Shown one piece after another: positions 9,028 through 16,328 of a stretch of DNA of 64,000 bases. Within the stretch, counting starts at the first letter, position 1, and the number at the start of each line of letters is the position of its first letter. This DNA comes from Parasphingorhabdus sp. SCSIO 66989. Its GTDB lineage: Bacteria > Pseudomonadota > Alphaproteobacteria > Sphingomonadales > Sphingomonadaceae. The DNA is taken from the NCBI RefSeq assembly GCF_032852305.1, contig NZ_CP136594.1, positions 124,001 to 188,000 on the forward strand. The letters are read 5' to 3'. The position numbers and the translations under genes were made by a program. The notes below the pieces were generated by a model. That model worked only from the letters and a program-made list of their open reading frames with translations. It had not been told where the DNA came from and ran no database searches.

Positions 9028-9606
9028 TCAAAACGGATTAAGCGTAAAGCCCGCCTGCTGCAGCCGCGCATGGGCGGTCATGGCGGAGAGGTCCATGGTG
9101 ACCCCGGGCAGCAGTTCGGATTTGGCAAGGCCCTGCCCCGCTGCGCTTTGGCCGCAGATGATGATATCGACGCCCTGCCAGCTCAGCGCCGCGATCAGCG
9201 CAGCATTGGGGTTGCTCTGCTGGTCGGGATATTTGCGCGCATAGGCCGCATCATTCGCCATATCGAACACCGCCACGCCATGCACCACCACAGCGGCGCG
9301 GATATTCTGCGGCTCCACGCCATTGGCAGCATGCATATTGATAAAGCGCGCCGCCGAAACCAGTGTGCGATTGAGCGCTCCCGCCTCTCCCTTGGCGACA
9401 TCAAAGGCCACTGCCAATTTCATATCGGCCGGGAGCGGCATGTCCATCTCCACCGGCGCATGCGGGCCATGGTCTTGCAGCACCGGGCCGGTGGCAAAGC
9501 TTCTGGGCATTTCAGATGATCGCTGGCCGCAAGCGGGTTGCGCCGCCATGGCCAGCCCTGCCAACAGTCCAATGCCAATACCCCGAATCATCATTGTGTT
9601 CCTCAT
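9028..9606 (-). CDS. DsrE/DsrF-like periplasmic protein
   Basis: A 192-residue protein with an N-terminal signal peptide (about 1-27) followed by a DsrE/F-like alpha/beta domain. The strand-helix segments AAVVVHGVAVFDMA, ALIAALSWQGVDIIICGQSA and the end motif are typical of this group, some of whose members carry sulfur. C152-type cysteine (IIICGQS) could be the reactive residue. Its ATG overlaps the stop of the methyltransferase gene (ATGA), so the two are coupled. The next ATG (residue 5) is an alternative start. The substrate is unknown. Confidence 0.75.
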   Translation of the reverse strand: MRNTMMIRGIGIGLLAGLAMAAQPACGQRSSEMPRSFATGPVLQDHGPHAPVEMDMPLPADMKLAVAFDVAKGEAGALNRTLVSAARFINMHAANGVEPQNIRAAVVVHGVAVFDMANDAAYARKYPDQQSNPNAALIAALSWQGVDIIICGQSAAGQGLAKSELLPGVTMDLSAMTAHARLQQAGFTLNPF

Positions 9607-10307
9607 GCAAATTCATAAACGGTCGTCACCACCCGGCTTGTCCCCAGATCCACGTCGCAGATAACCGTCTGGCTTTTAACCGGCACCGAAAAGGGTGGCG
9701 CGGTGATCACCACACCGCTGCCTTGTACCATACGAATATCGGCATTGATCGCCATATCCATATTGGGAACAAAGGCATTCCCGCCCGGCACATGTTCGGT
9801 GAGCACCAATATCGGATAGCTGCGGCGGATATTGTCGAGGCTTTTCTGAATCATGGCATTGGACAGATGCTGAAACACCTGCCGGACAAAGACGATATCC
9901 GCCCCGGGCAACGGCGATTCAGCCAGATTGAGAACCTGAAAATCCACATCAAGATCGGTAAAGCGCTGACGGTTATAGGCGATGACATCGTCAACAATAT
10001 CGCCCGCAATATAGCGTCCGCAATAGGGCCGGATTTGTGACCCTATGGCAAAATCACCACACCCCAGATCGGCAACATCGGGTTTCTTGGGAAATGTCCC
10101 GAGATACTGCGCGACCTGCCGGATATAGGGTTCTGCAAATGTAGGCATATGCGAACCGGCACCGGAATAATATCTGCCCCCGCCATGGTTTTCGGATTTG
10201 CCCCAGATACCATGCGCATAGATCTCAGAGAAGATAGCCTTGGCCAGTTTGCTTTCCGCATCTTCTTTAATGCCATGATTTCCGGCATCGTCTTGCATTT
10301 CGGCCAT
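9603..10307 (-). CDS. Class I SAM-dependent methyltransferase
   Basis: A 234-residue protein with the class I Rossmann fold. Motif I is VADLGCGDFAIG (about 78-89), followed by an acidic residue at the end of strand 2 (AGDIVDD) and motif IV-like GADIVFVRQVFQHLS. The middle and C-terminal parts suggest a small-molecule substrate, but none can be named. There is no signal peptide, whereas the coupled DsrE-like protein downstream is exported, so a shared pathway is unclear. Confidence 0.75.
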   Translation of the reverse strand: MAEMQDDAGNHGIKEDAESKLAKAIFSEIYAHGIWGKSENHGGGRYYSGAGSHMPTFAEPYIRQVAQYLGTFPKKPDVADLGCGDFAIGSQIRPYCGRYIAGDIVDDVIAYNRQRFTDLDVDFQVLNLAESPLPGADIVFVRQVFQHLSNAMIQKSLDNIRRSYPILVLTEHVPGGNAFVPNMDMAINADIRMVQGSGVVITAPPFSVPVKSQTVICDVDLGTSRVVTTVYEFA

Positions 10308-10462
10308 TATGGTCTCTCCGTTCAGGCCAGCCCCCAGTGCAGCGTCTGATCCAGACAGACGCGCTTTTCAGAACAGAGTGTGTAAGGATGCGACAACAGC
10401 GAAGCAAATAGCTCCCGCCCCATATTGGCGCAGAACATCGTGCCCCGTGTTACCGGGGGCCG

Positions 10463-10540
10463 CTATGCCATAGCCGCCGCCAGCGGTGCCGCCATTAGCA
10501 GCAGCGCCGCCAGCCAATAGGGCAGAGGCTTCAGCTTCAT
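10463..10540 (-). CDS. Possible 25-residue hydrophobic peptide after dksA-like gene
   Basis: A short frame, MKLKPLPYWLAALLL then MAAPLAAAMA, with a positively charged start and one hydrophobic span. It begins 10 bp after the stop of the DksA-like gene on the same strand. No strong ribosome site is seen, so it would depend on re-initiation. It could be a small membrane protein, a remnant signal peptide, or chance. The remaining DNA to 10307 holds only a small GCCCCG/CGGGGGC hairpin near 10443-10459. Confidence 0.3.
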   Translation of the reverse strand: MKLKPLPYWLAALLLMAAPLAAAMA

Positions 10541-10550
10541 ATGCGGCGTA

Positions 10551-10904
10551 TCAGCCCGCTTTAGACGCGCAGGTGATGCACAGAGCCGCTTCGGGGCGCA
10601 CCGCCAGACGCTTGGGGTTGATCGGATTGCCGCAGCTTACGCAGATCGCATAGGTGCCATTGTCAATCCGCTCCAGCGCCCGCTTGACCGAGGCGATTTC
10701 GCGGGTGATCAGCGCGCCCTGGCCCTGCAGCGATGCGTCATCTTCCATCTCGACTGCCTGTTCAGAACTATCGGCATTGAGCGGCTCGGCAAGATCCTCG
10801 CCAATATGCGCCAGCCGGGCTTCCAGCTCGGCGAGCATCGCCTCAAGCTGCACCTGCTCGCTGCGGAAGCGGGCTTTTTCGGCTACCTTGGTCATCACAT
10901 CCAT
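10551..10904 (-). CDS. TraR/DksA C4-type zinc finger protein
   Basis: A 117-residue DksA-like protein: an N-terminal coiled coil (about 1-80) and a C-terminal C4 zinc finger, CVSCGNPINPKRL then CITC. DksA binds the RNA polymerase secondary channel and, with ppGpp, alters promoter choice. The protein is shorter than true DksA (about 150 residues) and lacks the conserved DxxDxA coiled-coil tip, so it may be a paralogue with a different role. It follows a small DUF465 gene after 24 bp, probably in one operon. Confidence 0.85.
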   Translation of the reverse strand: MDVMTKVAEKARFRSEQVQLEAMLAELEARLAHIGEDLAEPLNADSSEQAVEMEDDASLQGQGALITREIASVKRALERIDNGTYAICVSCGNPINPKRLAVRPEAALCITCASKAG

Positions 10905-10928
10905 CGTCTTTACTCCTTGTTCGGGGGG

Positions 10929-11171
10929 TTAGCGGGCCGCCGCGATCATGCCGCCCAACTCATCACACAGCGCCAGCCGTTGCTTTTTCAGCATCTCGGC
11001 ATGGTCATCCGAACATGGCTCAATCTCCGCCTCAATGCGGTGAATGGCGCGGTTAACCTCATGATAGCGCTCGGCCTGACGAGAAAAATGCGCATCCTCC
11101 AGCTTCAACCGATGAATGGTCTCCCCATCCTGCGGAAACTCCTCGGCCAGTTCATGCGGGGTATGCGACAT
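10929..11171 (-). CDS. DUF465 (YdcH-like) small protein
   Basis: An 80-residue, largely helical, charged protein of the DUF465/YdcH family, common in Proteobacteria and without a known function. The conserved pattern of a two-helix hairpin (HRLKLEDAHFSRQAERYHEV then LKKQRLALCDEL) is visible. The start is set at the ATG at 11171 because AGGAGAG lies 7 bp upstream; the frame is open further but runs into repeat DNA. It is probably co-transcribed with the DksA-like gene. Confidence 0.85.
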   Translation of the reverse strand: MSHTPHELAEEFPQDGETIHRLKLEDAHFSRQAERYHEVNRAIHRIEAEIEPCSDDHAEMLKKQRLALCDELGGMIAAAR

Positions 11172-11283
11172 AGATTTCTCTCCTGCTGTCTCACGACTCA
11201 TGCCGTGATGAATGCGGGCATCATGCCAGCGAAGGCGCGACGGTTCTTTGCGCTGGATCAAAAATGGCGAGACGCCGCAAAAC

Positions 11284-11492
11284 CCAACAAAAGGTGACAC
11301 AGGGTGACACCGTGTCACCCTGTGGAAGCGGGTCGTGTTATTCGGGAAAACCGCTTGATTTGAGTGGCTTGTCAGTATCGAAGCATGATGCAGGCGAAGG
11401 TGACACCCTATGGGCGAAATGGCGATAATTGCGGACATGGGGGCGATAGAAACCATGTCCAAAGTATAGATGATGCGGTGTGTTGTAGGACA
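11284..11492. repeat. Dispersed GGTGACAC repeat, copy 1
   Basis: An intergenic repeat of about 209 bp. Its hallmark is a 13-bp palindrome CACAGGGTGACAC-C-GTGTCACCCTGTG at 11298-11324, preceded by another GGTGACAC. It ends at TTGTAGGACA. The same order of landmarks is found at 55061-55283. It fills most of the 452 bp between the DUF465 gene and the next plus-strand gene. Confidence 0.75.
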
Positions 11493-11623
11493 GGCAGGGC
11501 ATAATGCCCGTCGCAATGGCGGTTCGGAACGGAATGACCATTGGCGGTGATGCGGCGCAGGACGCGAGAGCCGTTTTGCAGAAAGTGCGTGCAACGCGCA
11601 TAGGCTTCATCCACATCATCAAT

Positions 11624-12076
11624 ATGACCAGCATAGAGTCGATTCCCGTGCCGCCTGACAGCCTGTTGGCGCAATTTGGTCCGGCGCATGCCTCGCGCGA
11701 TTGCTTTGCGCGCACAGTGCCTGGCACGGTCAGCCTCACCGACTTTGTTGAGCGCTTCTATTGCAGCTGGGTGTTTCGGCCCGAGCGCCTGGCGCTGGGA
11801 CTGATCGGCCATGGCGCGTCCAATGCGGATGCCAGACAGCTCGCCCATGGCAAGGCACAGCGCTTTTCCGCATGGAATGTCATCGAGCGCCGCGACACGG
11901 AAATCCTGCTTCAGGATGTTCTTGGTGCCACTGCAAGCTGGCTGGCGGTCCAGTATCATGGCGAGACAACCACGCTGCTCTTCGGCAGCTGGGTCGGCAA
12001 ACCGAGCCAAAACAGGTCGAGGATCTTGGGGCCCTTTCACCGCTGGTATTCACGGGTGTTGTTGGGTGGGGTTTAG
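11624..12076 (+). CDS. Conserved hypothetical protein, DUF2867-like
   Basis: A protein of about 150 residues resembling a conserved proteobacterial family of unknown function. The landmarks are PGTVSLTDFVERFYCSWVFR, a region SNADARQLAHGKAQRFSAW, and a C-terminal HRWYSRVLL helix. No catalytic motif or signal is visible. The reading frame is open back to 11504, but that part overlaps the end of the dispersed repeat and does not resemble the family, so the ATG at 11624 is preferred. A 211-residue minus-strand frame over the same DNA is taken as a shadow. Confidence 0.6.
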   Translation: MTSIESIPVPPDSLLAQFGPAHASRDCFARTVPGTVSLTDFVERFYCSWVFRPERLALGLIGHGASNADARQLAHGKAQRFSAWNVIERRDTEILLQDVLGATASWLAVQYHGETTTLLFGSWVGKPSQNRSRILGPFHRWYSRVLLGGV

Positions 12077-12163
12077 TCTTTTTGGTTGCATAGCATGTGA
12101 TCCCAAGCCCGTTTCACCTTTGGAGACTACGTTACGATACATTCAGCAAAGGTAAGCAATAGG

Positions 12164-12898
12164 TCAGGCATCCATATCAATGATCGAAGCGGGAAGACCG
12201 ACTAACAATAACGGGCAAGGGTTGCCCACGCCTCTTGCGACTCTGTCCTGCAGCTTATCCCAATGCGTAGTGGCCATGCCATATTTGTCGGATACAAATT
12301 TCTTTGCCCACGCCTCTGCAAACGGCTTCCCGGCATCCACCTGTCGGTCGATTTGTGCGCGCTGCGGACGAGTTGGCGACAGATCAAGTGCAATCAGGTC
12401 TTCATAACTCTCGAGATTTCGCTCATGACCGAAGTTCAGAACTTTATCGAACATCTGGGATTGCATATCTGGGCCACGTGTCACGATTCCGCCCAAGCTA
12501 ATGGCTCCTTCTGCATGAAGGCGTTTGAAGTTTTCTAGATCGCGGTCGAAAAACGGATCTTTGTTGTTCCATTCAATTTCAAATGCCACGGTGCCCGCAT
12601 CAGCGCGACGGACATGATCAATTTCGTGGCTGGTGGATTCCTTCGGCTCACCGTCGACGGTTTTGGCAACAATGAAATTATGTTTAGGCCACCCCAAATT
12701 CGCCAAAGCCTTTCTCAGTCTCTGGGTCATCTTGGTTTCGCCGCCACCACCGCCAATTATCTCGGTTATTGGCAGCCGTAATTCCAGAAGCGCTGTCTCA
12801 ATTTCCGTAATCAGGTCAGGAAAGTCATAGCGCAATATGGCTTCGGCATGATTGGTGTAATACAGGGTGAAACCTGCCTCAGCCAAACGGCCAAACAT
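12164..12898 (-). CDS. BglII-family type II restriction endonuclease
   Basis: A 244-residue protein resembling the BglII endonuclease family (Pfam Endonuc-BglII). The likely catalytic cluster is D94 (HEIDHV) followed by E107-I-E109 (AFEIEWNNKD), matching the D...ExQ arrangement of BglII with Glu in the last place; DPFFDRDLENF follows. The ATG overlaps the methylase stop by one base (TAATG), so the nuclease is translated after its methylase, the order expected for safe expression. G+C is visibly lower than in neighbouring genes, suggesting transfer. The recognition site cannot be read from the sequence; BglII itself cuts AGATCT. Confidence 0.8.
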   Translation of the reverse strand: MFGRLAEAGFTLYYTNHAEAILRYDFPDLITEIETALLELRLPITEIIGGGGGETKMTQRLRKALANLGWPKHNFIVAKTVDGEPKESTSHEIDHVRRADAGTVAFEIEWNNKDPFFDRDLENFKRLHAEGAISLGGIVTRGPDMQSQMFDKVLNFGHERNLESYEDLIALDLSPTRPQRAQIDRQVDAGKPFAEAWAKKFVSDKYGMATTHWDKLQDRVARGVGNPCPLLLVGLPASIIDMDA

Positions 12899-13548
12899 TA
12901 TTCAGCTGCTTCCAAGGTGCTATTATAAGAGTAGGTCTTCCAGTCAGGCGTATAGTCATCATCAGCCTGATTACCCCAAACAGTCCATCCCGGTCTGGTG
13001 CCACGAGAAAACAGTTCAATTCGTGGGCCCCAGCTACATTCTTCAATGATCTTGTACTGTTCATCAGGTTTACGACTGTGTTCGCGCTTACGTGAACGGA
13101 TGATATTCACCTGTCGCCTGCCCGGCGCGAGAGTCCGGGCATTTTTGCCGCGCACACCGAAAAGGAGTATTTCGGTGACATTGCGGAAATAGAAGCCCAC
13201 GCCACGACCATCCGGCCCGCCATCCTTGCGTATTTTTTCCCAGATGATGTTGGAGACATAACGAAAGCCCCATGCCTCCATGACTTTCAGTCCTTCGGGC
13301 ATAAGTGCGTTTGGAACCCAAAGATAAAGATGTGATGGATCAGCAGCAATATCGGCGACCGGCAATTCGCAAATGTCATCCAAAGACATTGTGCTGTAGC
13401 GATTAAGCCGTTTATGCTCTGGCGCTACTTTCCCGGTGCGGTTTTGAAACTGCCAAGGAGGGTCAGCAAGGATCGTCCCAAAAGGTTCTCCCTTGACGGT
13501 TTGCAAAAGGCTAAGAGCCGATTCCAGCTTTTCATCACGTGAGAACAT
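12898..13548 (-). CDS. MT-A70 family DNA adenine methyltransferase
   Basis: A 216-residue methyltransferase with the catalytic DPPW motif at 29-32 (TILADPPWQFQNR), the hallmark of the MT-A70 family, which makes N6-methyladenine. Several type II modification enzymes, for example M.MunI, belong here. The C-terminal half has the conserved SRKREHSRKPDEQY segment that closes the SAM site. It is coupled to a BglII-type nuclease, so it is read as the protecting methylase of a type II system. The true BglII methylase makes N4-methylcytosine, so this pairing is not the classical one. Confidence 0.88.
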   Translation of the reverse strand: MFSRDEKLESALSLLQTVKGEPFGTILADPPWQFQNRTGKVAPEHKRLNRYSTMSLDDICELPVADIAADPSHLYLWVPNALMPEGLKVMEAWGFRYVSNIIWEKIRKDGGPDGRGVGFYFRNVTEILLFGVRGKNARTLAPGRRQVNIIRSRKREHSRKPDEQYKIIEECSWGPRIELFSRGTRPGWTVWGNQADDDYTPDWKTYSYNSTLEAAE

Positions 13549-13593
13549 AAGGTGATCATCTTCTATGATGCAGACTTAGTCAAGCACCATGCC

Positions 13594-13625
13594 ATAAAAA
13601 ATCGGCCGGAGTACCACTCCGGCCG
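13594..13625 (-). terminator. Terminator after nrdB
   Basis: A perfect 10-bp G/C hairpin (CGGCCGGAGT-ACC-ACTCCGGCCG). On the minus strand it is followed by a run of U from the ATAAAAAA at its left edge. It ends nrdB transcription and separates it from the restriction-modification pair. Confidence 0.88.
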
Positions 13626-13633
13626 AAACGTGT

Positions 13634-14689
13634 TTACTCCGCCGCAACCTCGGCCGCATCAAACATATCCGGCCCTTCATCCTCGGCCTCGCAATTCGCG
13701 GCGTCGCCCGCCTTGCTTTTGCGTTTGTCGAAGGTGTCCCAGACATCGTTCCAGTTGCCGCGGGTCGCGCCTTTGGAATATTCGGTGGCGCGGGTTTCGA
13801 AGAAGTTGGCGTGCTCGACACCGTTTAGCAGCGGCGAGAGCCAGGGCAGCGGGTGCTCTTCGATCAGGTAAATCGGCTGCAGGTTGAGCTGCTTCAGCCG
13901 CCAGTCGGCGATATAGCGGATATATTTCTTGATGTCGTTCGGCTTCATGCCTTCGACCGGGCCCATTTCAAACGCCAGATCAATAAACGCATCTTCCAGC
14001 CGCACCGTCTTCTGACAGATGTCAATAATATCTTCCTTCACCGCCTTGGTCAGGCAATCGCGCTCTTCGCAGAAGGTGTGGAACATCTTGATGATGCCTT
14101 CGCAATGCAGCGATTCATCGCGCACCGACCAGCTGACAATCTGGCCCATGCCCTTCATCTTGTTGTGCCGCGGGAAGTTCATCAGCATGGCGAAGCTGGC
14201 GAAGAGCTGGAGCCCTTCGGTAAAGCCGCCGAACATCGCCAGCGTGCGGGCAATATCCTCGTCGGTGTCGACGGTGAACTGGTGCATATAATCATGCTTG
14301 TCCGCCATTTCCTCATATTCGAGGAAGGCCGAATATTCGCTCTCGGGCATGCCGATGGTGTCGAGCAGGTGCGAATAGGCGGCGATGTGCACCGTCTCCA
14401 TATTGGAGAAGGCGGCGAGCATCATCTTGATCTCGGTCGGCTTGAACACGCGGCCATATTTGTCGTGATAGCAATCCTGCACCTCGACATCGGCCTGGGT
14501 AAAGAAGCGGAAGATCTGCGTCAGCAGATTGCGCTCATGCTCGGTCAGATTCTGCGCCCAGTCGCGGCAATCCTCACCCAGAGGCACCTCTTCGGGCATC
14601 CAGTGGATCTGCTGCTGGCGTTTCCAGAAATCATAAGCCCAGGGATATTCAAACGGCTTATAGGTCTTGCGGGCTTCTAATAGGGACAT
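13634..14689 (-). CDS. nrdB: Ribonucleoside-diphosphate reductase beta subunit (class Ia)
   Basis: A 351-residue small subunit of aerobic ribonucleotide reductase, which holds the diiron centre and tyrosyl radical used by NrdA. The metal ligands D67, E98 and H101 and the radical tyrosine Y105 are visible (METVHIAAY keeps the E-x2-H-x3-Y spacing of Escherichia coli). The C-terminal tail that docks into NrdA is present. nrdA lies on the same strand but 1.6 kb upstream, with a glycosyltransferase gene between them, which is unusual. Confidence 0.96.
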   Translation of the reverse strand: MSLLEARKTYKPFEYPWAYDFWKRQQQIHWMPEEVPLGEDCRDWAQNLTEHERNLLTQIFRFFTQADVEVQDCYHDKYGRVFKPTEIKMMLAAFSNMETVHIAAYSHLLDTIGMPESEYSAFLEYEEMADKHDYMHQFTVDTDEDIARTLAMFGGFTEGLQLFASFAMLMNFPRHNKMKGMGQIVSWSVRDESLHCEGIIKMFHTFCEERDCLTKAVKEDIIDICQKTVRLEDAFIDLAFEMGPVEGMKPNDIKKYIRYIADWRLKQLNLQPIYLIEEHPLPWLSPLLNGVEHANFFETRATEYSKGATRGNWNDVWDTFDKRKSKAGDAANCEAEDEGPDMFDAAEVAAE

Positions 14690-14802
14690 GCGCTTCGCTC
14701 CTCGTTACATCTCGAAATATAGGGATTTTCGCGGAAAAATGGAAGGTTGCCGCGGGGATAGGACGGTTTGTTCTGTGGGTTGGTTGTGTATAAGTGTGAG
14801 GT

Positions 14803-16194
14803 TCATGCGACGGCCCTTTCGGTTTCAGGCTGCGGCGCTTTACGCCCAAGCATCTGGTCGATCAGCGCGTCGATCTTCTTGAACTGCAGGCTGCGGACAA
14901 AATTGTGCGTCGGCGCTTCAGGCAGGTCAGGGATGCGGCCGCAATGCGCGGCTTTCTGCTCCAACCATTGCAGCAACTGATCGGCAATCGCCTGCGGATC
15001 ATTGGAGGCGAGGCCGAAGCCATGGTCGCGGATAATCTCTACAGTCTCGCCCCGTTCCGAGCCCATCGCCAGCATCGGGCGGCGCGCGCCGATATATTCG
15101 AACAGCTTGCCGGGGATGACGCCTGCGGTCTTTGCCTCGTGCGAACGGCAGATGATCAGCACATCGACCCGCCGCTCCAGCGCCAAAATCTCTTCGCGTG
15201 GGACAAGCGCGCGGAACTCGACCGACCCGAGCACATCATGCTCTTTGGCGAGCTGGGTCACATAATCATATTCATCATGGAAGAAGAGCACGCGGATTTT
15301 CGCCGCCTGTTCGCGCGGCAACAGCGCGATGGCAGCGAATAGCGGGCGCGGATCGCGGTGGCCAGCATAGATGACGCCGGCATGGATCAGCGTCAGCCGC
15401 TCCGGATCATAAGCAGTCGGCGCTTCGACGCTGTCTGTCTCCGGGACGAAATCTTGCCGATCAAAACCATTATAGGCGAGGCAGACGGGCGCATCGAAAT
15501 GCTGCTGCAACTCGCCCACCGCGCTTCGGGTGACGCCGACAAAGGCATTGGCGGCGGGCAAAATTCGCCGCGCCAGCCGCGTGTTGAAAATCTCGGTCAG
15601 CCAATGGTGGCTGGTATAGGGATTGTTGATCCAGACATCGCGCTGCTCGGATATCCAGGGCAGGCCGGTCACCGCCTTGATCTTGGCCGCAGCAATATGC
15701 GCGCTATTGGGCGGGCCGGAGGAATAGACAAGCGACGGAGATGTGTCGCGCGCAATGGCGATGCCGCGATCGGCGGCGCGGGCGACCCAGTGCGGATTAT
15801 AGCGATCGGGCATGGCCTGCAAATCCCACAAAATCCGCCGCAGCGGCCCCGGCGCACTGCGCGGCTTGTCCGGTTTTGCCGTGGCGTCGGGTTGCGCCGC
15901 GGGGGCGGCCTCCGCCTGCGCACCCTCGCGATCAATCGGCAGAAATTCCGCCGTAATCCCCTCAACCTCAAGCGCCTGATGCACGCCCAGCGCACCGGGA
16001 TTGGCCGCCGCCAGCACATGCACCTGCCGCCCCGCAGCCGCCCAATGCCGCGCCAACGCACCCGTGCGCACCGCCCCCGCCATGGCATAAGGCGGGAAAT
16101 TGGGGGTGATCATCAGGATGTTATCAGCATGCGGCACGGCGATACTTAGCCCTTGATGGTTACTAAAGGCCCGGTCGAATGATGTGCCGACCAC
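14803..16194 (-). CDS. Glycosyltransferase, GT4-like
   Basis: A protein of up to 463 residues with the two-domain GT-B fold. The N-terminal acceptor domain shows ILMITPNFPPYAMAGAVRT, where the glycine-rich loop PPYAMAG is typical of family 4. The C-terminal donor domain has GKLFEYIGARRPMLA with the conserved E-x-G-like sugar nucleotide site. An Ala/Pro/Lys-rich insertion (about 90-115) looks disordered. The sugar donor and acceptor are unknown; nearby genes do not form a polysaccharide cluster. A later start near residue 28 (MITPNF) is possible. Confidence 0.78.
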   Translation of the reverse strand: MVGTSFDRAFSNHQGLSIAVPHADNILMITPNFPPYAMAGAVRTGALARHWAAAGRQVHVLAAANPGALGVHQALEVEGITAEFLPIDREGAQAEAAPAAQPDATAKPDKPRSAPGPLRRILWDLQAMPDRYNPHWVARAADRGIAIARDTSPSLVYSSGPPNSAHIAAAKIKAVTGLPWISEQRDVWINNPYTSHHWLTEIFNTRLARRILPAANAFVGVTRSAVGELQQHFDAPVCLAYNGFDRQDFVPETDSVEAPTAYDPERLTLIHAGVIYAGHRDPRPLFAAIALLPREQAAKIRVLFFHDEYDYVTQLAKEHDVLGSVEFRALVPREEILALERRVDVLIICRSHEAKTAGVIPGKLFEYIGARRPMLAMGSERGETVEIIRDHGFGLASNDPQAIADQLLQWLEQKAAHCGRIPDLPEAPTHNFVRSLQFKKIDALIDQMLGRKAPQPETERAVA

Positions 16195-16210
16195 GCGCTC
16201 CTTGTCTGTT

Positions 16211-16291
16211 CGTCATTCCGGTGGAGGCCGGACGAGAGCTGCAAAGGCAAATGCTTGCAGCCCGAGATCCCGGATCACGTCCGGGATGACG
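16211..16291. repeat. CGTCATTCCGG palindromic repeat
   Basis: An 81-bp imperfect palindrome with outer arms CGTCATTCCGG / CCGGGATGACG and an inner hairpin GCTGCAA / TTGCAGC. It is of the type often found between bacterial genes. It lies between nrdA and the glycosyltransferase. Confidence 0.7.
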
Positions 16292-16328
16292 ATCTATTAT
16301 GTATTCGTCCGATGGCTCTGGCGGTCAA

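Noticed and set aside
11408-12040. Minus-strand frame opposite the DUF2867-like gene
   Set aside because: The plus-strand protein has recognisable family blocks; the minus frame runs into the dispersed repeat and has none.
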